Assembly (NCBI GenBank): GCA_016868835.1
Contig: VGFR01000006.1
Location: 1 to 37,979 of the forward strand
DNA: 37,979 nucleotides
DNA from: Bacteroidota bacterium
GTDB lineage: Bacteria; Bacteroidota; Bacteroidia; Flavobacteriales_D; Sanyastnellaceae
Reading direction: 5' to 3'
Both the position numbers and the translations under genes were made by a program. The notes below the pieces were generated by a model. That model was not told where the DNA came from and did no database searches. It saw only the letters and a list, made by a program, of their open reading frames with translations. Shown piece after piece: positions 15,700-25,020 of this stretch; position 1 is the stretch's first letter; every line of letters begins with the position of its first letter.

Positions 15700-15732
15700 A
15701 AAGGCGCCAATTCCTATTGGAACGGCGCCTTT
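15700..15732 (-). terminator. Intrinsic terminator of the OmpA gene
   Basis: AAAGGCGCC (15700-15708) and GGCGCCTTT (15724-15732) form a 9-bp GC-rich stem. Inside, TTCC and GGAA can also pair. Read on the reverse strand it is followed by TTTTCTTTTTTCG. It begins 20 bases beyond the OmpA-family stop. The 206-base gap between the epimerase and this gene otherwise holds only the hairpin at 15526-15559 and AT-rich sequence. Confidence 0.8.
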
Positions 15733-15752
15733 CTATTCAGTAACGGAATCGT

Positions 15753-18371
15753 CTACTCTACAATAAGCATCTCAACCCTTCTATTCAAAGCTCTTCCCTC
15801 CTCAGTATCATTCGGAGCAATGGGCTGATCTGGTCCGAAGAATAAGACTTCAAATTTAGAATCAGGCAATCCCTTAGTCATGAGGTAGCGTTTTACTGCA
15901 TCCGCTCTTTTCTTTGACAAAACAAGATTGGTTTCACGTTTTCCTTTGTTATCTGTGTGACCGCTGATGCGTAACTTCCAGTTCGGGTAGGTTACTAAAA
16001 GATTTGCTAATTCATTGAGACTAGCGAGTGATTCTGGCTTAATTACATCTTTTGCTGTTTCGAACTCTAGATTATTAAACGCTTTTTTAATTACTTCTTT
16101 TTCTTCTTCCTTTAAGACAACCGCCTCAGCTTCTTTCGGGAATCTGAAGTAACCATCTTTTTCTTTATACGCATTCTTGCCACGAAGATTTGGAGCGCTT
16201 ACATAGACAACGGTAACAGTGTCAATTCCGAAACCAGCCAATTTGAATTGAGCTTGTTTGGTGTCTACATCTTTGGTGTATGCAAAAACATCTGCTGTTT
16301 GTCTAACCGTTTCTATTTCTGTTCCACCAACGAATTCAGTTAATGAAGGCGCAGGACAACCTCTACGAGCAGCTATTCCAAATTCAGTTGGACACAAGTC
16401 ATCTTGGTCAATAATTCCATCACCATCTTGGTCTGGACAACCGTTGAGTTGAACCAATCCTTTCACATCTGGACAATTATCTGCTTTATCCATTACACCA
16501 TCTTCATCACGATCAGGGCATCCGTTGAACTGCACCAATCCTTTATCATCTGGACAATCATCATTTTTATCCATGATACCATCACCATCACGATCTGGAC
16601 ATCCGTTAAATTGGGCTAACCCGGTTTCTGTTGGACAATCGTCTTTTCCGTCTGCAATTCCATCATTGTCTTGGTCTGGACAACCGGCCAATGATTTCAA
16701 TCCGGGAACATCTACACAATCATCTTTCAAATCTGTAACTCCATCACCGTCCTTATCTGGGCATCCTTGTAATTCTTTTAACCCATAAACATCTGGACAA
16801 GCATCTTCTTCATCTCTGATGTGATCGTTATCGCGATCACTACACCCCATGAATTCCCAAGTACCAGGAACGTCTGGGCAATTATCTTTTCTATTCGATA
16901 CTTTATCTTTATCACTATCCTTCACTCGTTTGTATGCAATAGGAATGTGCACACTCATGTAGAAATCTGCACCATAAATATCTTTCGAACCTTCACCATC
17001 GGCACGCAAGAATCGCGTGTACGGATACAAACTGCTTGCACCTGCAGTGATTGGACCAAATCTCAGCGCCAATCCTGTTCTTAAACCCATCAACGGGCTG
17101 TAGGAAATTGGAACAGATACACCAGCAACTCGATGATCCCATCTTGGAATAATTGCGAAAACTGAGTGTTCTATCACTTTATTCGGATTGTTTGAAAATC
17201 CGAAGGCTATCATATTGGTCTGACTAATGTATAAATCTCTCCAGATTTGAAAGTCAATGTTTGTATTCAACGCAGTAGGCAAGTTCATTTTGAAATAATC
17301 ACTTGTGCTTGGAATACCAAATCTATTATTGAGTGTATCAGTTAAATCACTGACAGCGGTAGTGTCACCAAGTACAATGTTGTTAATATCCCAATTCACT
17401 ACGTTGGCAGTGAAATCGCCTGAACCATTTCCTTTTTTGAATTTAATTCCCCCTAAATCATTCAAGGAAACACCTACCTTCAATTTGTATTTATTCTTCT
17501 CTCTTCTCCAAAGATTTGTCTCACCATCCATGTCATACCTGTAATCTAAATGTTTTGGTCTCCATTCATAAACGGCTCCAAAATCAAAACCCAATCCCAT
17601 TCGAGAAATCCAATCAAACTTCACATTGTTTTGATTGAATTCGAAGTTCTGTGCAACACCGTAACTGGTCGCGCTGCTTACAAGTGTTATTGTAGTATCT
17701 GAAGTGACTTCAAACTTAAAGTCATTGCTGTAGAGGTATGCCGCTGTAAGTCCGAACAGCGCTTTCATCTTTCCACCTACCTTAACAAAATGCTCGCCTC
17801 CGTCATGAACAACCGCACCAAATCCAAATCCATACTCCATCCAACTCATGGCTTGTACGCTCAGTTTATCATTTGTAAAAGCAATGTTTTGAAGAGAGGG
17901 AAGGTCAAGAGAATTGAATGCCAATTCATATAATTGTCTATCCACCCCGTCAATGTTCAAATAATTGCGCTGTTTACCACTAATGGAAAACCCATATTTA
18001 TCTGAAATTGCGATATACAAACTAGGCAATTGAATTTGGCCTGTAACTATTGCACTTCGATTGTCTTTAAATTGTGGGCTAGTAAAATCCAAAGTTGGTG
18101 GCGTTGGATCAAGCAACGGATAGGTTGAACTGGTAATTCCGCCATCACGAACCAAATATTGGGGCTTGAAACCAATGAAATTTTGGCCCACATTGTACCC
18201 AAGGCCAAACAATTGTAAATCAAACTTCAAACGATTGTCTGCCATGTTCGCTGGATTGTAATCTATGCTATACAATCCGCCATAGTTGCTTGTTGAAGCA
18301 CCGAAGAAATCTTGTGATTGCACTTTCAATACACATGCACAAGCCAAAAAGAGGAATAGGATTTTTTTCAT
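15753..18371 (-). CDS. OmpA-family outer-membrane protein with thrombospondin type-3 repeats
   Basis: The product has 872 residues from the ATG at 18371 (MKKILFLFLACACVLKVQSQ, a signal peptide); an ATG two codons upstream is equally open. The N-terminal 450 residues are beta-rich and fit the DUF5723-type barrel domain. Residues about 485-675 hold seven Asp-rich thrombospondin type-3 repeats (DxDxDGxxDxxDxCPDxxG, period 27), which bind calcium. The C-terminal 90 residues are an OmpA peptidoglycan-binding domain with SGHTDNKGKRETN and NRRVEM. The protein should span or line the outer membrane and tether it to peptidoglycan. A terminator follows at 15700-15732. Confidence 0.93.
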   Translation of the reverse strand: MKKILFLFLACACVLKVQSQDFFGASTSNYGGLYSIDYNPANMADNRLKFDLQLFGLGYNVGQNFIGFKPQYLVRDGGITSSTYPLLDPTPPTLDFTSPQFKDNRSAIVTGQIQLPSLYIAISDKYGFSISGKQRNYLNIDGVDRQLYELAFNSLDLPSLQNIAFTNDKLSVQAMSWMEYGFGFGAVVHDGGEHFVKVGGKMKALFGLTAAYLYSNDFKFEVTSDTTITLVSSATSYGVAQNFEFNQNNVKFDWISRMGLGFDFGAVYEWRPKHLDYRYDMDGETNLWRREKNKYKLKVGVSLNDLGGIKFKKGNGSGDFTANVVNWDINNIVLGDTTAVSDLTDTLNNRFGIPSTSDYFKMNLPTALNTNIDFQIWRDLYISQTNMIAFGFSNNPNKVIEHSVFAIIPRWDHRVAGVSVPISYSPLMGLRTGLALRFGPITAGASSLYPYTRFLRADGEGSKDIYGADFYMSVHIPIAYKRVKDSDKDKVSNRKDNCPDVPGTWEFMGCSDRDNDHIRDEEDACPDVYGLKELQGCPDKDGDGVTDLKDDCVDVPGLKSLAGCPDQDNDGIADGKDDCPTETGLAQFNGCPDRDGDGIMDKNDDCPDDKGLVQFNGCPDRDEDGVMDKADNCPDVKGLVQLNGCPDQDGDGIIDQDDLCPTEFGIAARRGCPAPSLTEFVGGTEIETVRQTADVFAYTKDVDTKQAQFKLAGFGIDTVTVVYVSAPNLRGKNAYKEKDGYFRFPKEAEAVVLKEEEKEVIKKAFNNLEFETAKDVIKPESLASLNELANLLVTYPNWKLRISGHTDNKGKRETNLVLSKKRADAVKRYLMTKGLPDSKFEVLFFGPDQPIAPNDTEEGRALNRRVEMLIVE
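16356..16919 (-). repeat. Seven thrombospondin type-3 coding repeats, 81-nt period
   Basis: Within the OmpA-family gene, seven units of 27 codons follow each other, each with an Asp ladder ending in D-x-CPD and a GCPD near the end of the unit. The middle units (such as DRDGDGIMDKNDDCPDDKG and DRDEDGVMDKADNCPDVKG) are closely alike at DNA level, suggesting recent duplication or gene conversion. Confidence 0.9.
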
Positions 18372-18508
18372 AAGCATTTGAAATTCACCATAAAGGTAAA
18401 TTGTATTTCTAGTTCATGGCCCTACATTTTTTTAATTCATACCCAATTCATTGTTCAAAAAGTACTCAACCGAGGTAACCTAATTCCTGAATACTCGTAA
18501 TTTGCAAC

Positions 18509-19354
18509 ATGATCCGAATTGGCATCTTCATTTTATTTTCCCTGCTCACAAACCACGTTTTCACACAAATCATTGTGCAGGCCGAACAAGCCTATGATTC
18601 TGGAAGATATGATGAGGCTTTGGCACTTGCCGTGCAGGCCGATTCTACACAATTCTCAGGGTGTGATTGGTTTGTATTTGGGAATATTTTATTCAAAAAC
18701 GGATTTCTTGAACGCGCCGATCTTGCTTATCAATCCGCAAGTCTTGATGCCTGTGCTGGTGCCTCTGAATTGGCATTGAACAGAGGAATATGTAACTACC
18801 AAATGGGAAATTACCTTACTAGTCAGGAGCTGTTGTTGTTACACTCGCATCAATTCCCACAAGATTACAAAGGTCATTATTGGCTAGCTGCCAATTACTA
18901 TTCTCAAGGCAAAAACAAACAAGCCGTGCTTGCGTTGGAACGAAGCCTTGAATGCAATGACCATTACGCACCTTCGTATTTTTTAGAAGGCGCCATTTTA
19001 TTCAGCAAAAAACAATATAGTGCAGCTTTAAATAGCATGGAAGAGGCATTGCATGTAGATTCTAACCTAGTGGCAGCCAAATTGGAATATGGAATAATTC
19101 TATTGCAATTGAATCAATTAAACGAAGCTATGCAAACGTTTCAAGATATCATACTTGGAGTAAATGACTACCGCGATCAAGCCTTTTATTTCGCAGGTGA
19201 AACTGCTTACTTAATGCATGAGAAAGATAAAGCTTGCGAGTATTGGAAACAAGGTGAAAATTTGGGTGATTATTATTCCGCAGAGAATTGGAAACGACTT
19301 TGTGTTGAAGGTAAAAAACCAAGGGTAAGAAAAAATACCAAAGTTGCGTTTTAG
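18509..19354 (+). CDS. Exported TPR-repeat protein
   Basis: The product has 281 residues with an N-terminal signal peptide (MIRIGIFILFSLLTNHVFTQ). The rest is tetratricopeptide repeats, for example AYDSGRYDEALALAVQAD, ILFSKKQYSAALNSMEEALHVDSN and LLQLNQLNEAMQTFQDI. It should lie in the periplasm or at the outer membrane and bind partner proteins; no enzymatic motif is seen. It is divergent from the OmpA-family gene, so the two may share the 137-base control region. A box TAATTTG ends 5 bases before its ATG. It meets the lipoprotein gene convergently with a 4-nt stop overlap. Role not assigned. Confidence 0.85.
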   Translation: MIRIGIFILFSLLTNHVFTQIIVQAEQAYDSGRYDEALALAVQADSTQFSGCDWFVFGNILFKNGFLERADLAYQSASLDACAGASELALNRGICNYQMGNYLTSQELLLLHSHQFPQDYKGHYWLAANYYSQGKNKQAVLALERSLECNDHYAPSYFLEGAILFSKKQYSAALNSMEEALHVDSNLVAAKLEYGIILLQLNQLNEAMQTFQDIILGVNDYRDQAFYFAGETAYLMHEKDKACEYWKQGENLGDYYSAENWKRLCVEGKKPRVRKNTKVAF

Positions 19355-20916
19355 AGTTTCACTTTCATTTGCCAATTGGCTTTCACAATGACAGGTGTTG
19401 ACGCCACCTCAGTATATTCCGCAACCTGCCTGCTCCCAAAATTGTTCACATCCCACCGACCATTTTGATTTTCATCCCAAACAACACGAATAAAATATTT
19501 ACCTGGTAACAAATCTGCGAACTCCATTGCCGCAACAGACAGCGATGCCTGCTGTACCAACGCCCATTTTTCATTTCTCAGTTCTACAAAGCAAGAGGCG
19601 TAAGGTGATCCAAATTTTTCAAATTGAAGGAGCAGTGAACCCAGTTTCTCTTTCGATGTAAAGGTTCCTTTGAAGTTGAGAGTATCATTGGAAGTACCAT
19701 AAGCGGTTTCAAAAACACCGGGTAAAATTTGCACTTGTATTTCTCCTGTTAACTCTTCTTTTTCAGCGTCTAACTGAACTGCAAAATGCAACGGACTTCC
19801 TGTTTCAATGATAGAAGCCTGAGCCTGAATACCATGAAAATTTACCTGTGCTTTGGCTCCTTGTTTCAATATGCTGTAGCAAGGTGCTTCAATGAGAAGT
19901 ATTTGTTCAGGATTCTTTTGCAATCGATCGTGAAACTTGAATTCGGGAAGTTTGGCTCGTTTGGAAAAAAAACTAGAAAGCGTGTCTATGCATGTTTCGC
20001 CGTACGCCATTCGAACACCTACAAAATCATTGGTTACCTCACCCCCCAAGGCAAAGTAAAGTGTGTCTACAATGTCATCTACCGCTCCATATCTAAATGG
20101 TCTATTAGCCTCTGCCTCTGCCAAACGAAGTGGTTTATTCATGCCGGGCTTGCGAACAATGAAACCTGTGCCTAATGAATCGGTTACAAATTGATCTAGA
20201 GACAAGCAGGAGATAGTTTGTGGTGCAGTTTGTATTTTTAGGGGTGTGACGCGTTGGGGTTCATTCGGCTTAACATCATTCGATTGAAAGGCACCCTTTT
20301 CATTTTCGTCCCACAAACCGTTGCCGTCTTCATCAACTAAAACCGCTAATTTGAAGGGGGCGTTGGGCAAATATTTAAAAGCAAAACTACCATCATTTTT
20401 AAGTGGTTGTGAATATGCAATTTTTCCAAATAGTGAATCGGAATAGAGCAAAACAACGGCCTTTTCGGGAATTGCACCTGTCAATGCATCACGCACTATT
20501 CCCTGAATTTGCAAACTGTCTAAACTAAATCCAGTAGAAAAAATAAAATTAGCCGAACAAAAATTATTCTCCGTAACGTCTGAAATTGCTTTCGAGAAAT
20601 CTACCTGATAAGTGGTGTTTTTTTGCAACGTATCTGTCCAAGAAAGCGTGACTGTCTTTCCTTTTAATTTAAGTAGTGGGGGCTGTTTCAAAGAAGGTGT
20701 AAACAATACTTCAGATGCACTGCCTATTTGCACCCACTCATTGAACGTCATAGCTATGGAATTCCCTTGAAAATGGGTTGAAATGGTGTCTAGACTCGCT
20801 TGAACCACTTTGGGAGCAGTGGTGTCTTTTTCACCACCCTTTATTCCGCGCTGCTGAGCGCATGCAAGAACAACCAATGAAACACCAATACCGAACAGAC
20901 GACTAAAAAACTTCAT
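19351..20916 (-). CDS. Ig-like domain lipoprotein
   Basis: The product has 521 residues from the ATG at 20916 (MKFFSRLFGIGVSLVVLACAQQ), chosen over an upstream in-frame start because the lipobox VLAC then sits at residues 16-19, and C19 would be lipidated. The first domain (DTTAPKVVQASLDTISTHFQGNSIAMTFNEWVQI) is the Big_5/SbsA Ig-like domain found in many Bacteroidota lipoproteins. The rest is beta-rich, and the motifs DEDGNGLWDENEKG and DENQNGRWDVNNFG resemble calcium-binding loops. The start overlaps the upstream GAF gene by 14 nt, so the two are probably cotranscribed. Function unknown; it is probably on the periplasmic or surface side. Confidence 0.85.
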   Translation of the reverse strand: MKFFSRLFGIGVSLVVLACAQQRGIKGGEKDTTAPKVVQASLDTISTHFQGNSIAMTFNEWVQIGSASEVLFTPSLKQPPLLKLKGKTVTLSWTDTLQKNTTYQVDFSKAISDVTENNFCSANFIFSTGFSLDSLQIQGIVRDALTGAIPEKAVVLLYSDSLFGKIAYSQPLKNDGSFAFKYLPNAPFKLAVLVDEDGNGLWDENEKGAFQSNDVKPNEPQRVTPLKIQTAPQTISCLSLDQFVTDSLGTGFIVRKPGMNKPLRLAEAEANRPFRYGAVDDIVDTLYFALGGEVTNDFVGVRMAYGETCIDTLSSFFSKRAKLPEFKFHDRLQKNPEQILLIEAPCYSILKQGAKAQVNFHGIQAQASIIETGSPLHFAVQLDAEKEELTGEIQVQILPGVFETAYGTSNDTLNFKGTFTSKEKLGSLLLQFEKFGSPYASCFVELRNEKWALVQQASLSVAAMEFADLLPGKYFIRVVWDENQNGRWDVNNFGSRQVAEYTEVASTPVIVKANWQMKVKL

Positions 20917-21388
20917 TGGCCAAAATATTTGCAATTTCTTCCAATCCGTCTACATCATCTTCGTCGAAGAAATCAAGGTGTTCACTATCTACATCCAGAA
21001 TAGCAATAACTTCATTGTTCTTTATAATGGGAACTACAATTTCACTTTTCGAAGCGCTGCTGCAGGCAATGTGACCCGGAAACTCATCCACGTTTGGAAC
21101 TATAATGGAAGCTGCATTTGCCCAAGCGGTTCCACAAACTCCTTTACCGTGTTCAATTTCGGTGCAGGCAACAGGACCTTGAAAAACGAAAAGGTTCAAC
21201 AAATTGTTATTCACGATATAGATTCCCACCCACAGAAAATCGAAATTTTCCTTCAACAAGGCCATCACATTCCCAGCGTTGGCAATAAAGTTGGGCTCGC
21301 CATTGCACAAAGCAAAAGCCTGAGCGCACGCGGCTTTGTAGCGTTTTTCCTTCGAAAGCTCTTTCGAGATAGTTGGTAATTCAGACAT
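20903..21388 (-). CDS. msrC: Free methionine-(R)-sulfoxide reductase, GAF-domain type
   Basis: The 161-residue cytoplasmic GAF protein carries the fRMsr signatures: WVGIYIV, FVFQGPVAC with Cys75, GKGVCGTAW with Cys85 and FPGHIACSSASKSEIVVP with Cys109. These correspond to the three redox cysteines of E. coli MsrC (84, 94, 118), so it should reduce free Met-(R)-sulfoxide with thioredoxin. Only the GAF domain is present, with no kinase or sensor parts, which argues against a signalling role. It precedes the Ig-like lipoprotein on the same strand with a 14-nt overlap, and is divergent from gcvP. Confidence 0.9.
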   Translation of the reverse strand: MSELPTISKELSKEKRYKAACAQAFALCNGEPNFIANAGNVMALLKENFDFLWVGIYIVNNNLLNLFVFQGPVACTEIEHGKGVCGTAWANAASIIVPNVDEFPGHIACSSASKSEIVVPIIKNNEVIAILDVDSEHLDFFDEDDVDGLEEIANILANEVF

Positions 21389-21428
21389 AGAAGTTCAAAA
21401 GTACAACACCTTGATAAAAATCTTGTGA

Positions 21429-21457
21429 TTTGTACTGAAAGCCGTTACTTATATTTG
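21429..21457 (+). promoter_or_regulatory. Promoter of gcvP
   Basis: TTTG at 21429-21432 is followed after 17 bases by TATATTTG at 21450-21457, an exact match to the TAnnTTTG box. The ATG is 20 bases downstream. The leader is too short for a glycine riboswitch. Confidence 0.7.
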
Positions 21458-21477
21458 CTACCCTAAAGACAAAATGT

Positions 21478-24309
21478 ATGTCATCTACTAATTTCAGAGA
21501 TCGCCACAACGGCCCACGTCAAGAAGAAGTATCACACATGTTGCAAACCATTGGTGTAAATTCCATTGACCAATTAATTAACGAGACAGTTCCTGCTCAC
21601 ATTCGCTTGAAAGCTCCGTTAAATGTGTCTAGCGCATTAAGCGAAGACGAGTACTTGAGCCACGTGTGGGAACTTGGAAAAATGAACGTGGTTGCCAAAA
21701 ACTATATTGGATTAGGTTATCACCCAACATTAACTCCAACGGTAGTTCTTAGAAATATTTTCGAAAATCCAGGATGGTATACGGCCTACACGCCTTACCA
21801 AGCAGAAATTGCTCAAGGACGTTTAGAAGCCTTATTGAATTTCCAAACCATGATTACCGATCTTACTTCATTGCCTATTGCCAATGCAAGTTTGTTAGAT
21901 GAAGGAACTGCTGGTGCGGAAGCCATGATTTTGTTCTTCCACAGTCGTTCAAGAGCGAAAGAGCAAGCGGGTGCAAACAAATATTTTGTTGATGCGAAGA
22001 CATACCCTCAAACCATTGATGTATTGAAAGGACGTGCCTTCCATTTAGGCATTGAGTTGGTGATTGGCGATTACAAGACACACGTATTTACTCCAGAGTT
22101 TTTCGGTGCTTGTGTTCAATTCCCGAATGCTGAAGGAAGTGTTGAAGACTATTCATTGTTCTGTGAGGGTGCGCATGCAAACGATGTTTACGTTTCTGTA
22201 GCATCTGATTTAATGGCGTTGGCTACCTTAACACCTCCGGGTGAGTGGGGTGCTGATTTGTGTTTTGGTAACTCGCAACGTTTCGGTGTTCCTATGGGAT
22301 TCGGCGGACCACACGCTGCCTTCTTCGCAACGAAAGAAGACTTCAAGCGTAACATGCCAGGACGTATCATTGGTGTGTCGAAAGATCGTCACGGAAATAC
22401 TGCTTATCGCATGGCGCTTCAAACACGTGAGCAACACATTCGCAGAGAGAAAGCAACTTCAAACATTTGTACTGCGCAAGCCTTGTTGGCTGTAATGGCC
22501 TCTATGTACGGTGTGTATCACGGACCAAAAGGAGTGAAGATCATTGCTACACGCATTCATACCTACACACACTCGTTGCGTAACGCGTTGGTAAGTGCGG
22601 GAATGAATGTGGTTAACGCTTCGTTCTACGACACCCTAACTGTAGCATCAACAGATGGCGGCATTCAGGAACGTGCTGCTGCAAAGCACGTAAACTTAAA
22701 CTTCCACGCTAACGGTGTTAGTCTCTCCTTGAACGAAACAACGAAGCCAGCTGACCTTAATGAATTGTATTTCATTTTAACTGGAAAAGAGGGATCGGTA
22801 AGTTTGACTACCGAATGTTCATTCGGTTCAATGGCGAGAACATCAGCATACATGACACATCCGCATTTCAATTCACATCACAGTGAAACCGAAATGTTGC
22901 GTTACATGAAGAAGCTAGAGAATAAAGATTTGTCGTTGGCACACGCAATGATTCCTTTGGGATCATGTACCATGAAATTGAATGCTACAAGCGAGATGAT
23001 TCCATTGTCTTGGCCAGAGTTCAATAGCATTCATCCTTTCGCGCCAGCCAGTCAGACGGCAGGATACCAAAAGATGTTGGTTGAACTTGAGAAAGATTTG
23101 TGTGAGTGTACTGGTTTCGCTGGAGTGTCTCTTCAACCGAACTCGGGTGCACAAGGTGAGTTAGCAGGATTGCTTGTTATTATGGCTTACCACAGAAGTC
23201 GCGGTGATCATCACCGTAACATTTGTATCATTCCATCTTCTGCACACGGAACAAATCCAGCGTCTGCAGTAATGGCTGGGTTAACAGTTGTTGTAACGAA
23301 ATGTGACGAAAACGGAAACGTAGATGTTGCAGATCTTCGCGAGAAAGCAGAATTGCACAAAGACAAACTTGCTGCATTAATGGTGACTTATCCTTCAACA
23401 CACGGTGTATTCGAAGAAGCCATTAACGAGATTACAGATATTATTCATGCCAACGGCGGACAAGTATACATGGACGGTGCGAACATGAACGCTCAGGTTG
23501 GTCTTACCAATCCGGGTAACATTGGCGCAGACGTTTGTCACTTGAACTTACACAAGACCTTCGCTATTCCTCACGGAGGTGGTGGTCCTGGCATGGGTCC
23601 TATTGGTGTTGCTGCTCACTTGAAACCTTTCCTTCCATCTAATGCATTTGTGAAAACAGGCGGTGAGCACGGAATTAATGGTGTGAGTTCTGCTCCATTC
23701 GGAAGCGCACTAATCTTATTGATTTCATACGGATACATTAAGATGTTAGGATTTGATGGATTGGCAGACGCAACTAAAGTTGCAATCTTCAACGCCAACT
23801 ATATGAAGGCACGTTTGAAAGAACACTACGATGTTCTTTATACTGGAACGAACGGACACGTTGCACACGAAATGATTTTGGATTGTCGTGCATTTAAATC
23901 TTTCGGGATTGAAGTGGAGGACATTGCGAAGCGTTTAATGGATTACGGTTTCCACGCGCCAACTGTTTCTTTCCCTGTGGCCGGGACGGTAATGGTTGAG
24001 CCAACCGAGAGTGAACCGTTGGTTGAAATGGATCGTTTCTGCGATGCGATGATTCAAATTAAAAAAGAGATTTTAGATGTTGAAAGCGGTGCTGCCGACA
24101 AACAAGACAACTTGTTGAAAATGGCTCCGCACACAGCGCAAGAATTAACCGCCGATGAATGGAACCATTCTTACTCTCGTAGCGAAGCGGCTTATCCGAT
24201 GACAGGACTTCGTGAAAATAAATTCTGGACAAGTGTTGGTCGTGTAGACAATGCTTATGGCGACAGAAACTTGGTTTGTACGTGTCCGCCTATTGAGTCT
24301 TTTGCGTAA
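21478..24309 (+). CDS. gcvP: Glycine dehydrogenase (decarboxylating), P protein
   Basis: The 943-residue PLP enzyme of the glycine cleavage system decarboxylates glycine and passes the aminomethyl group to the lipoyl H protein. It is the single-chain form (two fused homologous halves), not the split GcvPA/GcvPB type. The PLP lysine is Lys693 in [16 protein letters not shown], and the glycine-rich [12 protein letters not shown] follows. Other family segments are [11 protein letters not shown] at the N-terminus and [11 protein letters not shown]. The ATG at 21478 is used; another ATG 4 bases upstream is out of frame. gcvT and gcvH are not in the window; lpdA at 34596 could supply the L protein. 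Confidence 0.98.
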   Translation: MSSTNFRDRHNGPRQEEVSHMLQTIGVNSIDQLINETVPAHIRLKAPLNVSSALSEDEYLSHVWELGKMNVVAKNYIGLGYHPTLTPTVVLRNIFENPGWYTAYTPYQAEIAQGRLEALLNFQTMITDLTSLPIANASLLDEGTAGAEAMILFFHSRSRAKEQAGANKYFVDAKTYPQTIDVLKGRAFHLGIELVIGDYKTHVFTPEFFGACVQFPNAEGSVEDYSLFCEGAHANDVYVSVASDLMALATLTPPGEWGADLCFGNSQRFGVPMGFGGPHAAFFATKEDFKRNMPGRIIGVSKDRHGNTAYRMALQTREQHIRREKATSNICTAQALLAVMASMYGVYHGPKGVKIIATRIHTYTHSLRNALVSAGMNVVNASFYDTLTVASTDGGIQERAAAKHVNLNFHANGVSLSLNETTKPADLNELYFILTGKEGSVSLTTECSFGSMARTSAYMTHPHFNSHHSETEMLRYMKKLENKDLSLAHAMIPLGSCTMKLNATSEMIPLSWPEFNSIHPFAPASQTAGYQKMLVELEKDLCECTGFAGVSLQPNSGAQGELAGLLVIMAYHRSRGDHHRNICIIPSSAHGTNPASAVMAGLTVVVTKCDENGNVDVADLREKAELHKDKLAALMVTYPSTHGVFEEAINEITDIIHANGGQVYMDGANMNAQVGLTNPGNIGADVCHLNLHKTFAIPHGGGGPGMGPIGVAAHLKPFLPSNAFVKTGGEHGINGVSSAPFGSALILLISYGYIKMLGFDGLADATKVAIFNANYMKARLKEHYDVLYTGTNGHVAHEMILDCRAFKSFGIEVEDIAKRLMDYGFHAPTVSFPVAGTVMVEPTESEPLVEMDRFCDAMIQIKKEILDVESGAADKQDNLLKMAPHTAQELTADEWNHSYSRSEAAYPMTGLRENKFWTSVGRVDNAYGDRNLVCTCPPIESFA

Positions 24310-24328
24310 TATTTTTCATTTATATTTG
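24301..24328 (+). promoter_or_regulatory. Promoter of the small outer-membrane protein gene
   Basis: TTTG at 24301-24304 (inside the last codons of gcvP) and TATATTTG at 24321-24328 are separated by 16 bases. The second box is an exact TAnnTTTG match and lies 17 bases before the ATG at 24346. The gene can therefore be expressed apart from gcvP. Confidence 0.55.
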
Positions 24329-24345
24329 GCAAATAACCAATACTA

Positions 24346-25017
24346 ATGAAAAAACTATTTCTTTCTTTTTGCATTACTCTTGCTGCTACAGCTAGTTATG
24401 CTCAGTTGGCAATTAAAGTAACTCCACTTACTTTGCTTCGCAACATGAAATTTACGGGGCATATAGAGTATTTAATTCCAGGAACACCCAATGTATCTGT
24501 TGCCATTGGTGTTAGTCCTAACCTGTTTCCAAAGTCTTCTGGTTTAGAGGACCAAGCGGGTGGCTTGTATTATGACATTGATTTCGATAATAGCAAAGCT
24601 GGAATTTCCATTGATCCGGAAGTTCGCTATTACTTCAACAAACCCATGGAGGGCATGTACGGTGGATTCTATTCATCTCAGCGTTTCTCAAGTGCAACGT
24701 TAAATGAATATCAAGATTACTTAATGGATCCCGCCGATTCTTCATATTACTATGCGAATCCAACTGGAGGAACACAAGGATTAAGAACCCACGTTGGGGT
24801 GTATGGCCTCCAGTTGGGCTATCAAAAATGGTTGGGTCCAGATGACCGCATAATCTTTGATTTCTATGTAGGCGGAGGAACCGCTATAACTACTAGAACC
24901 TATGACATGGGTGAAAACCTTGGCGGACCTGGGTTTGAAACTGAAATTACACAACGTATTGCCTTGCGTGGCAACGTATCCATTGGAGTACTCTTATTCA
25001 AGGGACATGATGAATAG
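24346..25017 (+). CDS. Outer-membrane beta-barrel-like protein
   Basis: The 223-residue product has a clear signal peptide (MKKLFLSFCITLAATASYAQ). The mature part has alternating beta-strand patterns such as HIEYLIPGTPNVSVAIGVSPN, YYFNKPMEGMYGGFYSS and LGYQKW, typical of small Bacteroidota outer-membrane barrels. It lacks enzyme motifs. It follows gcvP in the same direction with its own promoter and ends 3 bases before the convergent ald gene. No specific role can be assigned. Confidence 0.75.
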   Translation: MKKLFLSFCITLAATASYAQLAIKVTPLTLLRNMKFTGHIEYLIPGTPNVSVAIGVSPNLFPKSSGLEDQAGGLYYDIDFDNSKAGISIDPEVRYYFNKPMEGMYGGFYSSQRFSSATLNEYQDYLMDPADSSYYYANPTGGTQGLRTHVGVYGLQLGYQKWLGPDDRIIFDFYVGGGTAITTRTYDMGENLGGPGFETEITQRIALRGNVSIGVLLFKGHDE

Positions 25018-25020
25018 CCA

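Noticed and set aside
16356-16919. Regular 81-nt repeats that could look like a CRISPR array
   Set aside because: The units are in frame within a long gene and encode thrombospondin type-3 repeats; there are no constant repeats alternating with unique spacers.
20903-21388. Reading the GAF protein as a signalling sensor
   Set aside because: The three cysteines at free-methionine-sulfoxide reductase positions and the lack of any output domain favour the enzyme.
21389-21477. Possible glycine riboswitch before gcvP
   Set aside because: Only 20 bases separate the -7 box from the start codon, with no room for an aptamer and no aptamer-like motifs.
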